A DNA stretch of 64,000 nucleotides from Bradyrhizobium canariense (GCF_900105125.1 NZ_LT629750.1:4030001-4094000), one strand, 5' to 3'. Positions 8,821 through 18,200 are shown, counted from the stretch's first letter. A program made the numbers and translations. Notes: generated by a model from the sequence alone, not told the origin.

Positions 8821-10131
8821 GTGCAGGTCGTAATTTTGGCGGGTGGGCGGGGCACGCGGCTTGGCGAGCATGCGCAAACGATCCCTAAGCCGATGGTAGC
8901 CATTGGTGAACGGCCAAATCTGGAACATCAAATTCTGCTGGCCCAGCGGCACGGCTTTACGAATGTGCTCCTGCTGGTGTCACATCTTTCCGAACGTATC
9001 GAATCCCATTTCGGCGGCGGCGAGCGCTTTGGCGTGAAGATTTCATACTGCGCTGAAGATCCGCCGCTTGGCACAGCGGGGGCCCTGCGCCATGCGAGCC
9101 AGCTTCTGGAGGACCGCTTCCTCGTTCTCTACGGGGACATTTTCATTGACTGCGATCTTGCACGGCTTTGGGCGCACCACGTCGATAGTCGTGCGTTGGC
9201 TACCTTGGTCGTTCATCCCAATGACCATCCGGACGATAGCGATCTCGTCGAGACCGATGCCGATGGACGGATATCCGCGATCTATCCGAAACCCAGGCCC
9301 GAGAACCAATATTTGCCGAATAGCGTCAACGCCGGCGTAGCGGTGATCGAACGCGAAATCCTCGCTATGATTCCGCCGGGCCAACATCTTGATCTCGCGA
9401 GAGACATCTTTCCGGCGCTGGCGCGCAATGGCAGGCTGAGAGCCTATCACTCGGCGGAGTACTTCAAGGATTTCGGTACGCCCGATCGTCTGGCGCACGT
9501 ACGTTCAGACTTTGAAAGTGGCAAGACCGCACGCCTCAGCCGAAGCCATGCGCGTCCTGCAGTGTTCCTCGACAGGGATGGCGTCATCAACAAAGACGTC
9601 TCGCATCTTTCAAATCCAGCGCAAATGGAGCTGATCGCCGGCGCCGCCGAATCCATTCGCCGGCTGAACCAGGCGGGATACCTCGTCATTGTTGTGACCA
9701 ATCAGCCGGTAGTCGCGCGCGGCGAGTGCAGTCTGGACGCGCTACGGCTCATTCACTCCAAGATGGAAACACTCCTGGGGCGGGAGCGCGCTTGGATCGA
9801 TGCTCTCTATTTCTGTCCCCACCACCCAGATAAGGGTTTTGCAGGCGAAGTGCCGGAATTGAAGTTCGATTGCATGTGTCGAAAGCCGAAGACCGGAATG
9901 TTCGATCAGGCGGTCCGGGACTGGAATGTCTCGTTGGCAGGTTCGTACTGCGTCGGAGACAGCCGCCGCGACATCGTGGCGGCGCGTCGAATGGGGATCG
10001 TCCCTGTCGGGGTCAGGACGGGTAGTGCCTGCCTCGATTGCGACGCTCTCGATTTACCGGATTGGCTTGCCGATGACTTGAGGGGAGCCGTGGAAATCAT
10101 TCTTGCGTCCAGTGGCAGCGCACAATCATGA
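8821..10131 (+). CDS. Bifunctional heptose-1-phosphate nucleotidyltransferase / heptose-1,7-bisphosphate phosphatase fusion (HddC-GmhB)
   Basis: 436-residue two-domain enzyme. Residues 1 to about 230 are an NTP-transferase with VILAGGRGTRLGEH and PKPMVAIG. Residues from about 240 form a HAD-superfamily phosphatase of the GmhB/HisB-N type, with nucleophile motif FLDRDGVIN, zinc-ligand residues in CPHHPD and CMCRKPKTG, and GDSRRDI near the end. The start is GTG 8821, one base after the gmhA stop, with GGAGAG upstream. In known GDP-heptose pathways these activities (HddC and GmhB) are usually separate proteins. The fusion would join phosphatase and nucleotidyltransferase, which act in succession. 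GDP specificity is inferred from the HddA kinase next door. Confidence 0.88.
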   Translation: MQVVILAGGRGTRLGEHAQTIPKPMVAIGERPNLEHQILLAQRHGFTNVLLLVSHLSERIESHFGGGERFGVKISYCAEDPPLGTAGALRHASQLLEDRFLVLYGDIFIDCDLARLWAHHVDSRALATLVVHPNDHPDDSDLVETDADGRISAIYPKPRPENQYLPNSVNAGVAVIEREILAMIPPGQHLDLARDIFPALARNGRLRAYHSAEYFKDFGTPDRLAHVRSDFESGKTARLSRSHARPAVFLDRDGVINKDVSHLSNPAQMELIAGAAESIRRLNQAGYLVIVVTNQPVVARGECSLDALRLIHSKMETLLGRERAWIDALYFCPHHPDKGFAGEVPELKFDCMCRKPKTGMFDQAVRDWNVSLAGSYCVGDSRRDIVAARRMGIVPVGVRTGSACLDCDALDLPDWLADDLRGAVEIILASSGSAQS

Positions 10132-11111
10132 TCACGACACAGACGCCGTTTCGAATTAGCTTCTTTGGTGGGGGGTCCGACATCGGCAGTTTCTATAGTC
10201 GCCATCCCGGTGCGGTGCTCAGCGCCGCGATTAACCGGAGCATGTATCTTACAACCCATCCCTATTTTGATCGGAGCGCCATACACCTCAAATACTCAAA
10301 GACCGAGCTTGTGCCCTCCGTCGACCAGATCGAGCATCCCATTCTGCGCGCCGTTCTTGGTGAATTGGTGCCGGAGGGAGGGATAGAAGTCGCTTCAATT
10401 GCTGATATTCCAGGAGGCACAGGTCTTGGATCGTCCTCTTCTTTTACGGTCGGGCTAATTCAGAATCTCAACGCGCGCGTTCAGCGATTTCTTCCACCGG
10501 GCCGTCTGGCGGAAGCTGCGTGTCGTGTGGAGATTGACCTTCTAAAGGAGCCCATCGGCAAACAAGACCAATATGCTGCCGCCTTTGGTGGCCTCAACCA
10601 CTTTACATTCCATTCGGATGGCAGGACGACGGTCGAGAAGATTTTTCTGGCCGCCGAGACAGTCAAGCGACTGGAAGCCTCTCTATTCCTGCTGCACCTC
10701 GGCGTATCGCGTTCAGCCTCGACAATTCTTCACGAGCAAGTTCGCAATCTGTGCGAAACGAAGATCTTCGAGACGCAAAAAGCCATGGTCGCCCAGGTCG
10801 ACGTCGGCAAACAGCTCCTGCGGGATGGCGACTTGGACGGTTTTGGGCGGCTCCTTCACGAAGCCTGGCTGCTGAAGAAAACCCTGGCCTCGAAAATTTC
10901 AGACGGGGCGATCGATGCTCACTACCAACAGGGGCTCGACGCTGGTGCCTTGGGTGGGAAGCTGGTCGGCGCCGGCGGCGGCGGGTTTCTATTGTTCTAT
11001 TGCCCGCCGCAGAATCAAGGCTCGTTCCTGGCAGCAATGAGTGGACTCAAACGGGTTCCGTTTCGTTTCGACTTCGGAGGCTCGCGAATTATTCACGTTT
11101 CGGACGAATGA
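10128..11111 (+). CDS. hddA: D-glycero-D-manno-heptose-7-phosphate kinase (GHMP family)
   Basis: 327-residue GHMP-superfamily kinase. N-terminal TPFRISFFGGGSDIGSF matches the HddA/FKP-type substrate region. The phosphate-binding loop is GGTGLGSSSSFTVG near residue 102, and the C-terminal glycine motif is GAGGGGFLLFY. HddA phosphorylates heptose 7-phosphate at O-1 in the alpha configuration, leading to GDP-D-glycero-alpha-D-manno-heptose rather than the ADP-beta form used for LPS core. The ATG overlaps the preceding stop (ATGA), completing the gmhA, hddC-gmhB, hddA order. Other GHMP sugar kinases look similar, but the context makes HddA the best call. Confidence 0.88.
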   Translation: MITTQTPFRISFFGGGSDIGSFYSRHPGAVLSAAINRSMYLTTHPYFDRSAIHLKYSKTELVPSVDQIEHPILRAVLGELVPEGGIEVASIADIPGGTGLGSSSSFTVGLIQNLNARVQRFLPPGRLAEAACRVEIDLLKEPIGKQDQYAAAFGGLNHFTFHSDGRTTVEKIFLAAETVKRLEASLFLLHLGVSRSASTILHEQVRNLCETKIFETQKAMVAQVDVGKQLLRDGDLDGFGRLLHEAWLLKKTLASKISDGAIDAHYQQGLDAGALGGKLVGAGGGGFLLFYCPPQNQGSFLAAMSGLKRVPFRFDFGGSRIIHVSDE

Positions 11112-11213
11112 ATTCGCAAGAATAGCTTTGTAACTTAATTCACTCTGAAATCCCTCAACTCCGAACCAGAGATTGAACTTCAGCGGTCGACGCACAAGGG
11201 CTTGAGTGGGAAT

Positions 11214-12188
11214 ATGAATTTCGCTGACAAACGCCGAGCATTCGTGACTGGAGGTGGCGGATTCATCGGGAGCCACATCGTCGATCGGCTTGCTCAAACG
11301 GCTGCCAGCGTGAGGATCTACGACAATTTCAGCACGGGTCAGGAGCAGTTCATCGGCCACCATGCCGGGAATCCCGAGATCCGGGTAGTTCGCGCCGACG
11401 TCCTCGATAGCGAACGGCTCAATAAGGAAATGGCGGGATGCGATATTGTGTTCCACTTTCAGGCGAATGCCGATGTGCGAGGGGGCACGACGCGAACGCA
11501 GATCGACCTCCAACAGAATACCATTGCTACGTGGAACGTCCTGGAGGCAATGCGAATCAATGAAATTAAACACATTGTCTTCGCAAGTAGCGCCACAGTT
11601 TATGGCGAGCCGGATATCTTCCCTACGCCTGAGAGCTATGCGCCGCTCCAGACCAGCCTCTATGGAGCCAGCAAGCTCTCATGTGAGGCCATGATCCAAG
11701 CCTATTGCGAATATTTCGGTATCGCATGCCACATCTTTCGCTTCGTGTCGTGGATCGGCGAGCGCTATTCTCATGGCGTCATATTCGACTTTATGAAGAA
11801 GCTCAGGAAAGACGAGCGGGTACTTGAAATCCTGGGAGACGGAAAGCAGCGCAAGTCGTACCTTGATGTCGTTGATGGCGTGGATGGCATTTTCTACGCG
11901 CTTGAACACTCCAAAGAACGCAAGAACGTCTTCAACCTCGGCCACGACGCGTTTATGAACGTGCTGGATTTGGCGGACATCATCGTCGACGAACTCGGCC
12001 TGAGAGAAGTTCGATACGCCACGACGGGAGGTGAGCGCGGGTGGCTTGGCGATTCGCCATTCGTTCATCTCGACACGACCAAGCTCAAGGCACTTGGGTG
12101 GCGGCCACGAATATCTATTGAACAGGGCGTCCGCAATACCGTTCAGTACCTGAAAGCGCATCCACAATTGCTGGAACGAAGCGTCTAG
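11214..12188 (+). CDS. NAD-dependent epimerase/dehydratase (extended SDR)
   Basis: 324-residue extended SDR of the UDP-glucose-4-epimerase type. The cofactor motif TGGGGFIGSH is near residue 14, the catalytic Ser/Thr region reads ASSATVYGE, and the Tyr-Lys pair is in YGASKLS. The start is ATG 11214; an in-frame TTG at 11202 is possible. It follows hddA by about 100 bp in the same direction, so it may epimerise the activated heptose or another NDP-sugar of the glycan. The exact substrate cannot be read from sequence. Confidence 0.82.
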   Translation: MNFADKRRAFVTGGGGFIGSHIVDRLAQTAASVRIYDNFSTGQEQFIGHHAGNPEIRVVRADVLDSERLNKEMAGCDIVFHFQANADVRGGTTRTQIDLQQNTIATWNVLEAMRINEIKHIVFASSATVYGEPDIFPTPESYAPLQTSLYGASKLSCEAMIQAYCEYFGIACHIFRFVSWIGERYSHGVIFDFMKKLRKDERVLEILGDGKQRKSYLDVVDGVDGIFYALEHSKERKNVFNLGHDAFMNVLDLADIIVDELGLREVRYATTGGERGWLGDSPFVHLDTTKLKALGWRPRISIEQGVRNTVQYLKAHPQLLERSV

Positions 12189-12220
12189 TCTGCTGGGAGT
12201 GATCGCGGAGACGAAACATT

Positions 12221-13576
12221 ATGCAGTATGTCTATTCGCTTCCGGCCTCACCTTCTTTTGTCGACAAAGGACTCGTCGGGTATGATTTTGGGCCGTTAAA
12301 CCAAAAGGACGTCGAGATAATTTATATCGATGCAGCGAGAGGGCATGACACTTTCCTGATAAGCAAAAGAGTCGTGCGTATCTATTATATTCTCGCGGGA
12401 AATGGGCATTTCACGATAGCTGACAGTAGATACGAGGTCTGCGCTGGAATGCTCGTAGAGGTCCCGCTGAGGACTGAATATTGTTATTCAGGGAAAATGA
12501 AGCTCATAGCTTTTTCGACCCCGCGTTGGTCTGGCGGCAATGACACATTTACCAAATGGAATCCAGACGTCGTCCCGTGGGGAAATATCACTTGTGCAGC
12601 GGACGACGGGTCTTGGCTGACGCAGCTTGCCAGATCAAGGATTTTTGGAAAATCACCGCTTCGCGCTTACTTGCGACTTAATCAGCGATTGTGGAATAAA
12701 CTCCCTACGACCGTTGCAGCCCTCGGCCTGACACGTTCGTATGGCAGCTTTTTGCATGGGGTGGCTCGTTTAGACGGCGTTCGGATCCAGGATTTTAGTA
12801 CTCATTTTTTTCGAAATCGGCCTCAGCTCGAGCTGATCCGACGTCTGGCAGAACGGAGGACCAAGGGCGACACCTTGAAAGTGGCCGTGCTGGGTTGCAG
12901 CACCGGTGCTGAGGCCTATTCGGTGGCATGGGCTATACGGTCTGCACGGCCTGACTTGAAGCTCACCATGCATGCGATGGATATTTCCAGCCTGGTGGTA
13001 GAAGTCGCAAAAAGCGGCGTGTACTCGCTCGCTGGATCACCGTTGTTTCGACTCATGACGGATGCCGAGTTTGTTGAGCTGTTCGATAGAGATCGGGACA
13101 CTGTGACGGTCAAACCTTGGATCAAGGAAGGGATCGACTGGAGTGTCTGCGATGCTGCTGAGCCGGACATTATTGATACGCTGGGATCTCAGGATATCGT
13201 GGTGGCGAACAATTTTCTTTGTCATGTGGATGACTCGACGGCGGACAGATGTTTGCGCAACATTGTTCGCTTGGTAGGTCCGAACGGATATCTGTTTGTC
13301 TCGGGAATCGACTTGGACATCAGGACAAGGGTTGCATCCGATCTGGGATTGAATCCAGTGCAGGAATTACTCGACGAAATTCATGAGGGAGACCCAAGCA
13401 CGCGAAATTGCTGGCCATTCCATTACGCGGGTTTGGAGCCTTTGAACAAGAGCAGGCAGGATTGGAGAATCCGTTACGCAGCAGCTTTTCAGCGGGTCTC
13501 CCCTACCGAGGCCGATAGCAATTCGAGCAAACAACGAAATGAAACTGACATGCTTAGCTTAGTGTCTGAGTCATAA
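12221..13576 (+). CDS. Cupin-CheR-type methyltransferase fusion
   Basis: 451-residue protein with two recognisable parts. Residues 1 to about 125 look like a small cupin-type beta-barrel (YYILAGNGHFTIADSRYEV, then VEVPLRTEY), as found in sugar isomerases and regulators. The remainder is CheR-like. A helical region contains DFSTHFFRNRPQLELI, the SAM motif is GCSTGAEAYSVAWAIR (CheR consensus CSTGEEPYS), then AMDIS and VANNFLCHV. Chemotaxis CheR enzymes methylate receptor glutamates, but no chemotaxis genes are nearby. Its place inside the glycan operon suggests methylation of a sugar or a regulatory role (inference). The glutamate of the CheR motif I is replaced by alanine (GAEAY). Confidence 0.7.
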   Translation: MQYVYSLPASPSFVDKGLVGYDFGPLNQKDVEIIYIDAARGHDTFLISKRVVRIYYILAGNGHFTIADSRYEVCAGMLVEVPLRTEYCYSGKMKLIAFSTPRWSGGNDTFTKWNPDVVPWGNITCAADDGSWLTQLARSRIFGKSPLRAYLRLNQRLWNKLPTTVAALGLTRSYGSFLHGVARLDGVRIQDFSTHFFRNRPQLELIRRLAERRTKGDTLKVAVLGCSTGAEAYSVAWAIRSARPDLKLTMHAMDISSLVVEVAKSGVYSLAGSPLFRLMTDAEFVELFDRDRDTVTVKPWIKEGIDWSVCDAAEPDIIDTLGSQDIVVANNFLCHVDDSTADRCLRNIVRLVGPNGYLFVSGIDLDIRTRVASDLGLNPVQELLDEIHEGDPSTRNCWPFHYAGLEPLNKSRQDWRIRYAAAFQRVSPTEADSNSSKQRNETDMLSLVSES

Positions 13577-13732
13577 TTGGGCCAAAGCACCGTTGCGCGC
13601 GACGGTATGGTGTTGGAGGCGAAGGTGACCGGGCGCGGACGAATAACAGTGTGCAATTCGACGATGTTACGCTTCCGTGAAATCAACTCGACCTTTCAGA
13701 ATTCTTCTGCGTGAACCGAAAGGGTCGCGTTC

Positions 13733-14968
13733 TTGGAAAAGGGCATCAAGGTGACTCTTGACGCAAAAAGCGCCGAAGCTTCGAAGCTGACCCAATCGGC
13801 GTCGCCACGCATCTGCATGCCTACCTGGAGAAATTTCAACAAAAACGGCTACCGGTGCGGACTTTACGAGGCCCAGGACATTCTCGTCGAGAATGACGAT
13901 GTGGACTTGGTTCACCTGGATATGGGCTGGGGGGCGTGGTTCAAGGAGATCTCGCTGAGAAGGCCTCTCTACCATGACATGTCAAAGAGGCTGATCTACG
14001 CCAATCCAGGACTCAAAAAGGCGCGGCTCACCAGGGATTATGACGTATTCATAGCGGTTTGCGACGTGTGGACCGACATTCCTTGCATCAATGCGATCGA
14101 GCGGTGGAGAGACCACTGCAAAATTAGTATTTGCTGGATCGACGAGATGTGGGCTGCCGCAATACCCAAATACAAGTATTGGCTGCATGCGCTCAGTCAG
14201 TTCGATTATATTTTTGTCGGCTACAAGGGCACTGTCGCGGCCTTGTCACAGGCGGCTAATCGTCCTTGCCACTGGCTCCCACGCGGAGTCGACGCGCTTC
14301 GATTCACCCCGTATCCTGATCCGCCGGATCACGTCATCGACGTTTACAGTATCGGACGCAGACGGGAAGGCGTCCACCGCGAAATGCTCAGAACGGCAGA
14401 GCAAAAGAAATTGTTTTATGTGCATGACACGACAATGGATGGTGCCAGCGTCGAAGTAAATGATCACCGGCAACACCGTAATCACTTTGCAAACATGGCG
14501 AAGCGAAGCCGGTATTTTGTGGTGGCGCCCGGAAAGATGGATGCGCTCTCTGAAACCCAAGGACAAGTCGAGGTCGGCTCTCGGTACTACGAAGGCGCAG
14601 CCGCGGGCACGGTGATGATTGGAGAAGCCGCGGACTGCGAGGCATATAGGGATTTATTTGGGTGGCCAGAAGCGGTTGTAGAAATCCGTCGCGATGGGTC
14701 CGACCTTGCGTCTGTTCTCGGTGATCTTGCCTCCGATCCGGAACGCGTTGCCGCGATCGGCAGACGAAACGCTGCCGAGGCGTTACGGCGTCACGACTGG
14801 GTTTACCGTTGGATCGAAATGTTTCGTGTAGCGGGCATCGAGCCGTCACCGCGGCTGATGGCACGCGCACAGCGTCTGAAAGAGATGGCTGATTTGGTCG
14901 ACAGCGATGGACAGAAGCGCGAGCGAGGCGATCGTGATCGAGCGGGACTCACCACAGATAAAGTCTGA
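13733..14968 (+). CDS. Glycosyltransferase, GT1/GT4-like
   Basis: Up to 411 residues from TTG 13733; the true start is uncertain because no ATG lies early in the frame and a GTG at 13751 or a later ATG near 13817 are possible. The C-terminal half has features of GT-B glycosyltransferases: HWLPRGVDALRFTP, followed near residue 290 by GSRYYEGAAAGTVMIGE, a variant of the E-x7-E donor-sugar region, then a C-terminal helical tail. It lies between the cupin-CheR gene and the pyruvyl transferase, with which it overlaps by about 60 bases. It probably adds one residue of the repeat unit. No transmembrane segments are seen. Donor is unknown. Confidence 0.72.
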   Translation: MEKGIKVTLDAKSAEASKLTQSASPRICMPTWRNFNKNGYRCGLYEAQDILVENDDVDLVHLDMGWGAWFKEISLRRPLYHDMSKRLIYANPGLKKARLTRDYDVFIAVCDVWTDIPCINAIERWRDHCKISICWIDEMWAAAIPKYKYWLHALSQFDYIFVGYKGTVAALSQAANRPCHWLPRGVDALRFTPYPDPPDHVIDVYSIGRRREGVHREMLRTAEQKKLFYVHDTTMDGASVEVNDHRQHRNHFANMAKRSRYFVVAPGKMDALSETQGQVEVGSRYYEGAAAGTVMIGEAADCEAYRDLFGWPEAVVEIRRDGSDLASVLGDLASDPERVAAIGRRNAAEALRRHDWVYRWIEMFRVAGIEPSPRLMARAQRLKEMADLVDSDGQKRERGDRDRAGLTTDKV

Positions 14969-16304
14969 TGCGACGGGACCAAGGGTTGCGCTGTTTGGCA
15001 ACTTTGGTACCGGCAACTTGGGCAACGAGGCAACGCTTCAGGCGATGGTGCTTAACGTCCGTAAGTATCTGCCGAATGCGGAAATTAGCTGTATTTGCCC
15101 AAAACCAGAGAACACAGCGAAACAATACGATATTTGCGCTGTCCCGATCAGGGCACCGTCTCCGATCTGGAGGTCGGACAGAGAGCGCAAGGTGGGGGAC
15201 GGAAGCATCTCTAAAGCCACAACTGGACCACATCGGTGGATGACGGCCGTTCTCAACAAATCCCTTCGTATTTTTAGCTATCCATTTGTTGATGCATATC
15301 GGTGGTTCAAAGGCTTCATCGCCTTGAAGGATAATGACCTACTCATCATGACGGGAACGGGAATGGTGGGGGATTACGCCATAGGGCCGTTCGACCTGCA
15401 CTATGACATATTTCGATGGGCGGTTATCGCAAGACTGTGCCGATGCAAACTGCTGTTTGTTAGCGTCGGAGGGGGACCACTACGTCATCCGCTAAGCAGG
15501 TGGTTTATCAGGGCGGCCCTCGCTCTGGCAGATTACGGTTCCTACCGCGACGCGCCTTCCAAGGATCATCTTGCGGCCGTTGGTATCGACGTGACGAACC
15601 ACGCTGTATACCCCGATCTTGCTTTCAGCCTGCCGAAAGCGGTCATACCTGCAAAGCGAGAGCCCGAACGCAGAGAGACTACGGTAGGGGTTGGCATAAT
15701 GAACTACCATACTCGACTTGGTGGTTCCGGAAGCGATCAGACGATCTACCGCGATTACATCGCACGCATCGCATCGCTTGTCGTTCGCCTGCTCGAGCGC
15801 GGGTATACCGTGCGCATCCTCATCGGCGACGTGGTTTGGGATCAGGACGTGAGAGGAGACCTGCGAAAGGAACTGGAGGAACGTAGATGCAACTATGACG
15901 ATGGGAAGATAATCGACGAGCCAGCCCTCTCTGTGGATGAGTTGCTGCTACAATTGGCGTCAGTTGACGTTGTGGTTTCGAGCCGGTTTCACAACGTATT
16001 GTTGGGCCTGATGCTTGGGAAACCAGCTATGGCGATTTCTTACCATGAAAAATTTCAACCGCTGATGAGCGGGGTGGGGCTGGGCGAATTCTACTGTGAC
16101 ATAGAGCGAATCGATGTTGACGAGCTAATCGGAAAGGTCGTCGAGCTCGTGGAAGATGCGCCGGCCATCGAAGCTCGGCTCGCATTAAAGACGGAGAGCT
16201 ACCGCGCCGCACTGGACGAACAGTATCGGCGGATATTTGAGGGCATCTCCTCCTACCGAGGAGAACCGTCGGGAATGGGGTTACCCTCCGCGTCGAGACG
16301 ATAG
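14907..16304 (+). CDS. Polysaccharide pyruvyl transferase family protein
   Basis: 465-residue protein of the polysaccharide pyruvyl transferase family, which adds ketal-linked pyruvate from phosphoenolpyruvate to sugars of exopolysaccharides or cell-wall polymers. Near the N terminus is the typical GNFGTGNLGNEATLQAM. The C-terminal half contains the conserved SRFHNVLLGLMLGKPAMAIS and YHEKF. Starts at ATG 14907 or GTG 14934 both overlap the upstream glycosyltransferase gene, suggesting coupled translation. Pyruvylation would give the glycan negative charge. This is the last gene of the rightward operon; a degraded IS fragment follows. Confidence 0.88.
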   Translation: MDRSASEAIVIERDSPQIKSDATGPRVALFGNFGTGNLGNEATLQAMVLNVRKYLPNAEISCICPKPENTAKQYDICAVPIRAPSPIWRSDRERKVGDGSISKATTGPHRWMTAVLNKSLRIFSYPFVDAYRWFKGFIALKDNDLLIMTGTGMVGDYAIGPFDLHYDIFRWAVIARLCRCKLLFVSVGGGPLRHPLSRWFIRAALALADYGSYRDAPSKDHLAAVGIDVTNHAVYPDLAFSLPKAVIPAKREPERRETTVGVGIMNYHTRLGGSGSDQTIYRDYIARIASLVVRLLERGYTVRILIGDVVWDQDVRGDLRKELEERRCNYDDGKIIDEPALSVDELLLQLASVDVVVSSRFHNVLLGLMLGKPAMAISYHEKFQPLMSGVGLGEFYCDIERIDVDELIGKVVELVEDAPAIEARLALKTESYRAALDEQYRRIFEGISSYRGEPSGMGLPSASRR

Positions 16305-16329
16305 CGCTGGCTGTTTCTACCGGGCACAG

Positions 16330-16429
16330 GCGGGCTGAGGACCGTGATGGTTTTTAGGATGTCCTGTTGGGCATTCAGTTTGGCAACCTCACGCTTAGGC
16401 CGCGCGATCTCCTGTTGGTCCGGCTTCAT
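16330..16429 (-). pseudogene. IS3-family OrfA C-terminal remnant
   Basis: Leftward from ATG 16427-16429 the frame reads MKPDQQEIARPKREVAKLNA and then QQDILKT. This matches the leucine-zipper-like end of IS3-family OrfA proteins (consensus EIxRLxREVAxLxxExDILKK). The helix-turn-helix part, OrfB and inverted repeats are not visible, so this is a small relic. The flanking region 16430-16580 has no recognisable gene. Confidence 0.55.
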
Positions 16430-16583
16430 CTGGCCATGCCTAGAGATTGACGCCTAGAGATTGATGCTGGACATCGTCGTCGAGCACTTTTACCCATTGT
16501 GCAGCTGCGACATGTGAACGGCCCAGGTTCTGCGACACCGGCCCATAGGAGACGCCGAGCTCTCCGAACAGCCTCAAGCGCGT

Positions 16584-16940
16584 TCAACGGATCAGAAAGT
16601 CAGTCAGGTCCTTTCCAAATCGAAGTTCCTTTGTCAGCCACCGTGGCTGCTTCCCCCGTCCCGCCCACGTCTCGCCGTGATCTTTCGGGTTGCGATACTT
16701 TGGAAAAACCTTGGGGTATGGACGTCTCTCGCGCCTTCGCTCGCTGTGGGCGACGCCAAGCTTACGCAAACGAAGCTCAAGAATGTCTCGCTTGGCTGCG
16801 ATTTTGCAACCCAGTTGGGCAGCCACCAGTTCGTACAGTTCCCAAAGTTGATCCGTCGACAGTGATTCGAGGCTTGAGTTCTTTATTATGTCTTGAATCA
16901 GACCGTCTTCGGATTGCGCCACAGCTGCGTCGAGCATCAT
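16584..16940 (-). CDS. H-NS-family nucleoid-associated protein
   Basis: 118-residue protein, starting at ATG 16940 or the adjacent ATG 16937. The N-terminal half is predicted helical (oligomerisation region), and the C-terminal half carries the H-NS DNA-binding core: YRNPKDHGETWAGRGKQPRW, with the TWxGRGxxPxW motif intact. H-NS proteins bind AT-rich DNA in the minor groove and silence horizontally acquired genes. This copy lies inside a glycan/secretion locus whose promoters sit in AT-rich tracts, so it may silence the locus itself (inference). It is convergent with the pyruvyl transferase gene. An AGGTAGG stretch lies about 16-22 bases upstream of the start, farther than usual. Confidence 0.9.
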   Translation of the reverse strand: MMLDAAVAQSEDGLIQDIIKNSSLESLSTDQLWELYELVAAQLGCKIAAKRDILELRLRKLGVAHSERRRERRPYPKVFPKYRNPKDHGETWAGRGKQPRWLTKELRFGKDLTDFLIR

Positions 16941-17735
16941 CTAAAAATCCAATGACCTACCTCAATACGTCGACTCAAGCGCCAAATATGAGAATTATTT
17001 TACCAAATATAGGTGATTCAGAGGTTCAGTGGGGCAAAAGTGAGGAGCTGTTCGTCCACCCGATTAAACCTTTGGGTGCGACCTACAAGAATTAATGTCG
17101 ACGCAGCCGCAGAAGCGCCGTCGTCATCGAACTGTCTCGTGGCGTCCTTCGTGAAGTGCAATGAAAATGAAGGTGCCTTTCTAGGTCCATGCAGCTCACC
17201 GGCGTTTGGCATTGAGCAGACACAGCGCTCGTCGCCCAACTTCCCTATCTGGCGCTCTGATCTAGCGCCGTTAGCCGGCGCTCGAATTAAGTATAAAGTC
17301 CTTAGAAATGGCGACGAGGACGAACATGAAATATTATCCGGCTTAAATAGCGTCCTAATATTACCCAACCAACGTGATCGTCTCTATGCACTTTTGTGCA
17401 ATGCCGAGCCGGAAATACGACCATTACGGGCTCGTCGGAAACAGTCGGGACAGGACCTAGACACGTCGATCCGGTGCCGGCGAACGCGGCCTCATATCCG
17501 AGAGTCTCGTGGATGCAATTGCCATTGCGCCGACCGTGGAGGCGACGGGTGGACCACACCTTTCCAGCGGTCGACGTCACCACCGGCGGCACCTCGCTGA
17601 TCATCCGAAGTGATCCCGTCCGTCATTTCCGCCGGGCGCCATTTCCGGCGGTCAAACAAATATCAAATTTAATATCCATACTTATTATACGCTTTTTAAA
17701 TGCCAATTCGTCACACCGACAAGATGCGCAAATCA
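16941..17735. other. Region without recognisable gene
   Basis: Several overlapping frames of about 100-195 codons occur on both strands, but none shows family motifs, good ribosome sites or consistent codon usage. Immediately upstream of the H-NS-like gene the DNA is AT-rich (about 16975-17010). The stretch may contain decayed sequence between the H-NS gene and the pseudogenes that follow. Confidence 0.4.
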
Positions 17736-18200
17736 ATGAATGAGCTTCTCGTCATCATCGGCGCTGAACTGATCTTGCTCGTGTCGATCGTTGCAATGAT
17801 GATCCACAACAGGAGAGCGGACGTCCTGAGCCGTCGCTGTCCCGATGAGACCGACTATGCGATCTCGGACAGTAGTAGAGCTAAGCAGGCGCGACGCCGC
17901 GTCGAGCGCGAGGAGCTCCGGTCTCAGGCAGTCCCTGCTCCTGAGCAAAACGAAGAAGCGTCCGTCAAGGCAGCAGCGGTGCGTCGACGGATAGAACCTT
18001 TCGTGCTGATGCCGATGATTTTGCCAATCACTCGCTGGAGAACCAAGCGCAATACGCGGAATAGCTGATCAGCCAGGTTGACGCTCGGCCGGAATATGTC
18101 CGCCTTCTTTCGTCCATGCCGGGATCCGTCCTGGCATTCCCGTTGATGAACAGGCTGAAGAGGGTTCGGGAAGAGTTTCTCGCCTACGAACAGCCGTTCG
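17736..18200 (+). pseudogene. Broken gene for a single-pass membrane protein
   Basis: From ATG 17736 the frame encodes MNELLVIIGAELILLVSIVA, a transmembrane segment, then a charged Arg/Glu-rich helix to about 18000. After a frameshift near 18000 the +1-shifted frame continues as plausible coding sequence (DADDFANHSLENQAQYAE). It has a TAG at 18062-18064 and then resumes (SQVDARPEYVRLLSSMPGSV, LNRLKRVREEFLAYE-like) until about 18200, where it runs into the remnant of an oppositely oriented hlyD. One frameshift and one nonsense codon indicate a dead gene. I do not recognise the family. Confidence 0.5.

Noticed and set aside
17013..17600. A 195-codon plus-strand frame
   Set aside because: No motif, no ribosome site and similar overlapping frames on the other strand; treated as noncoding or decayed.
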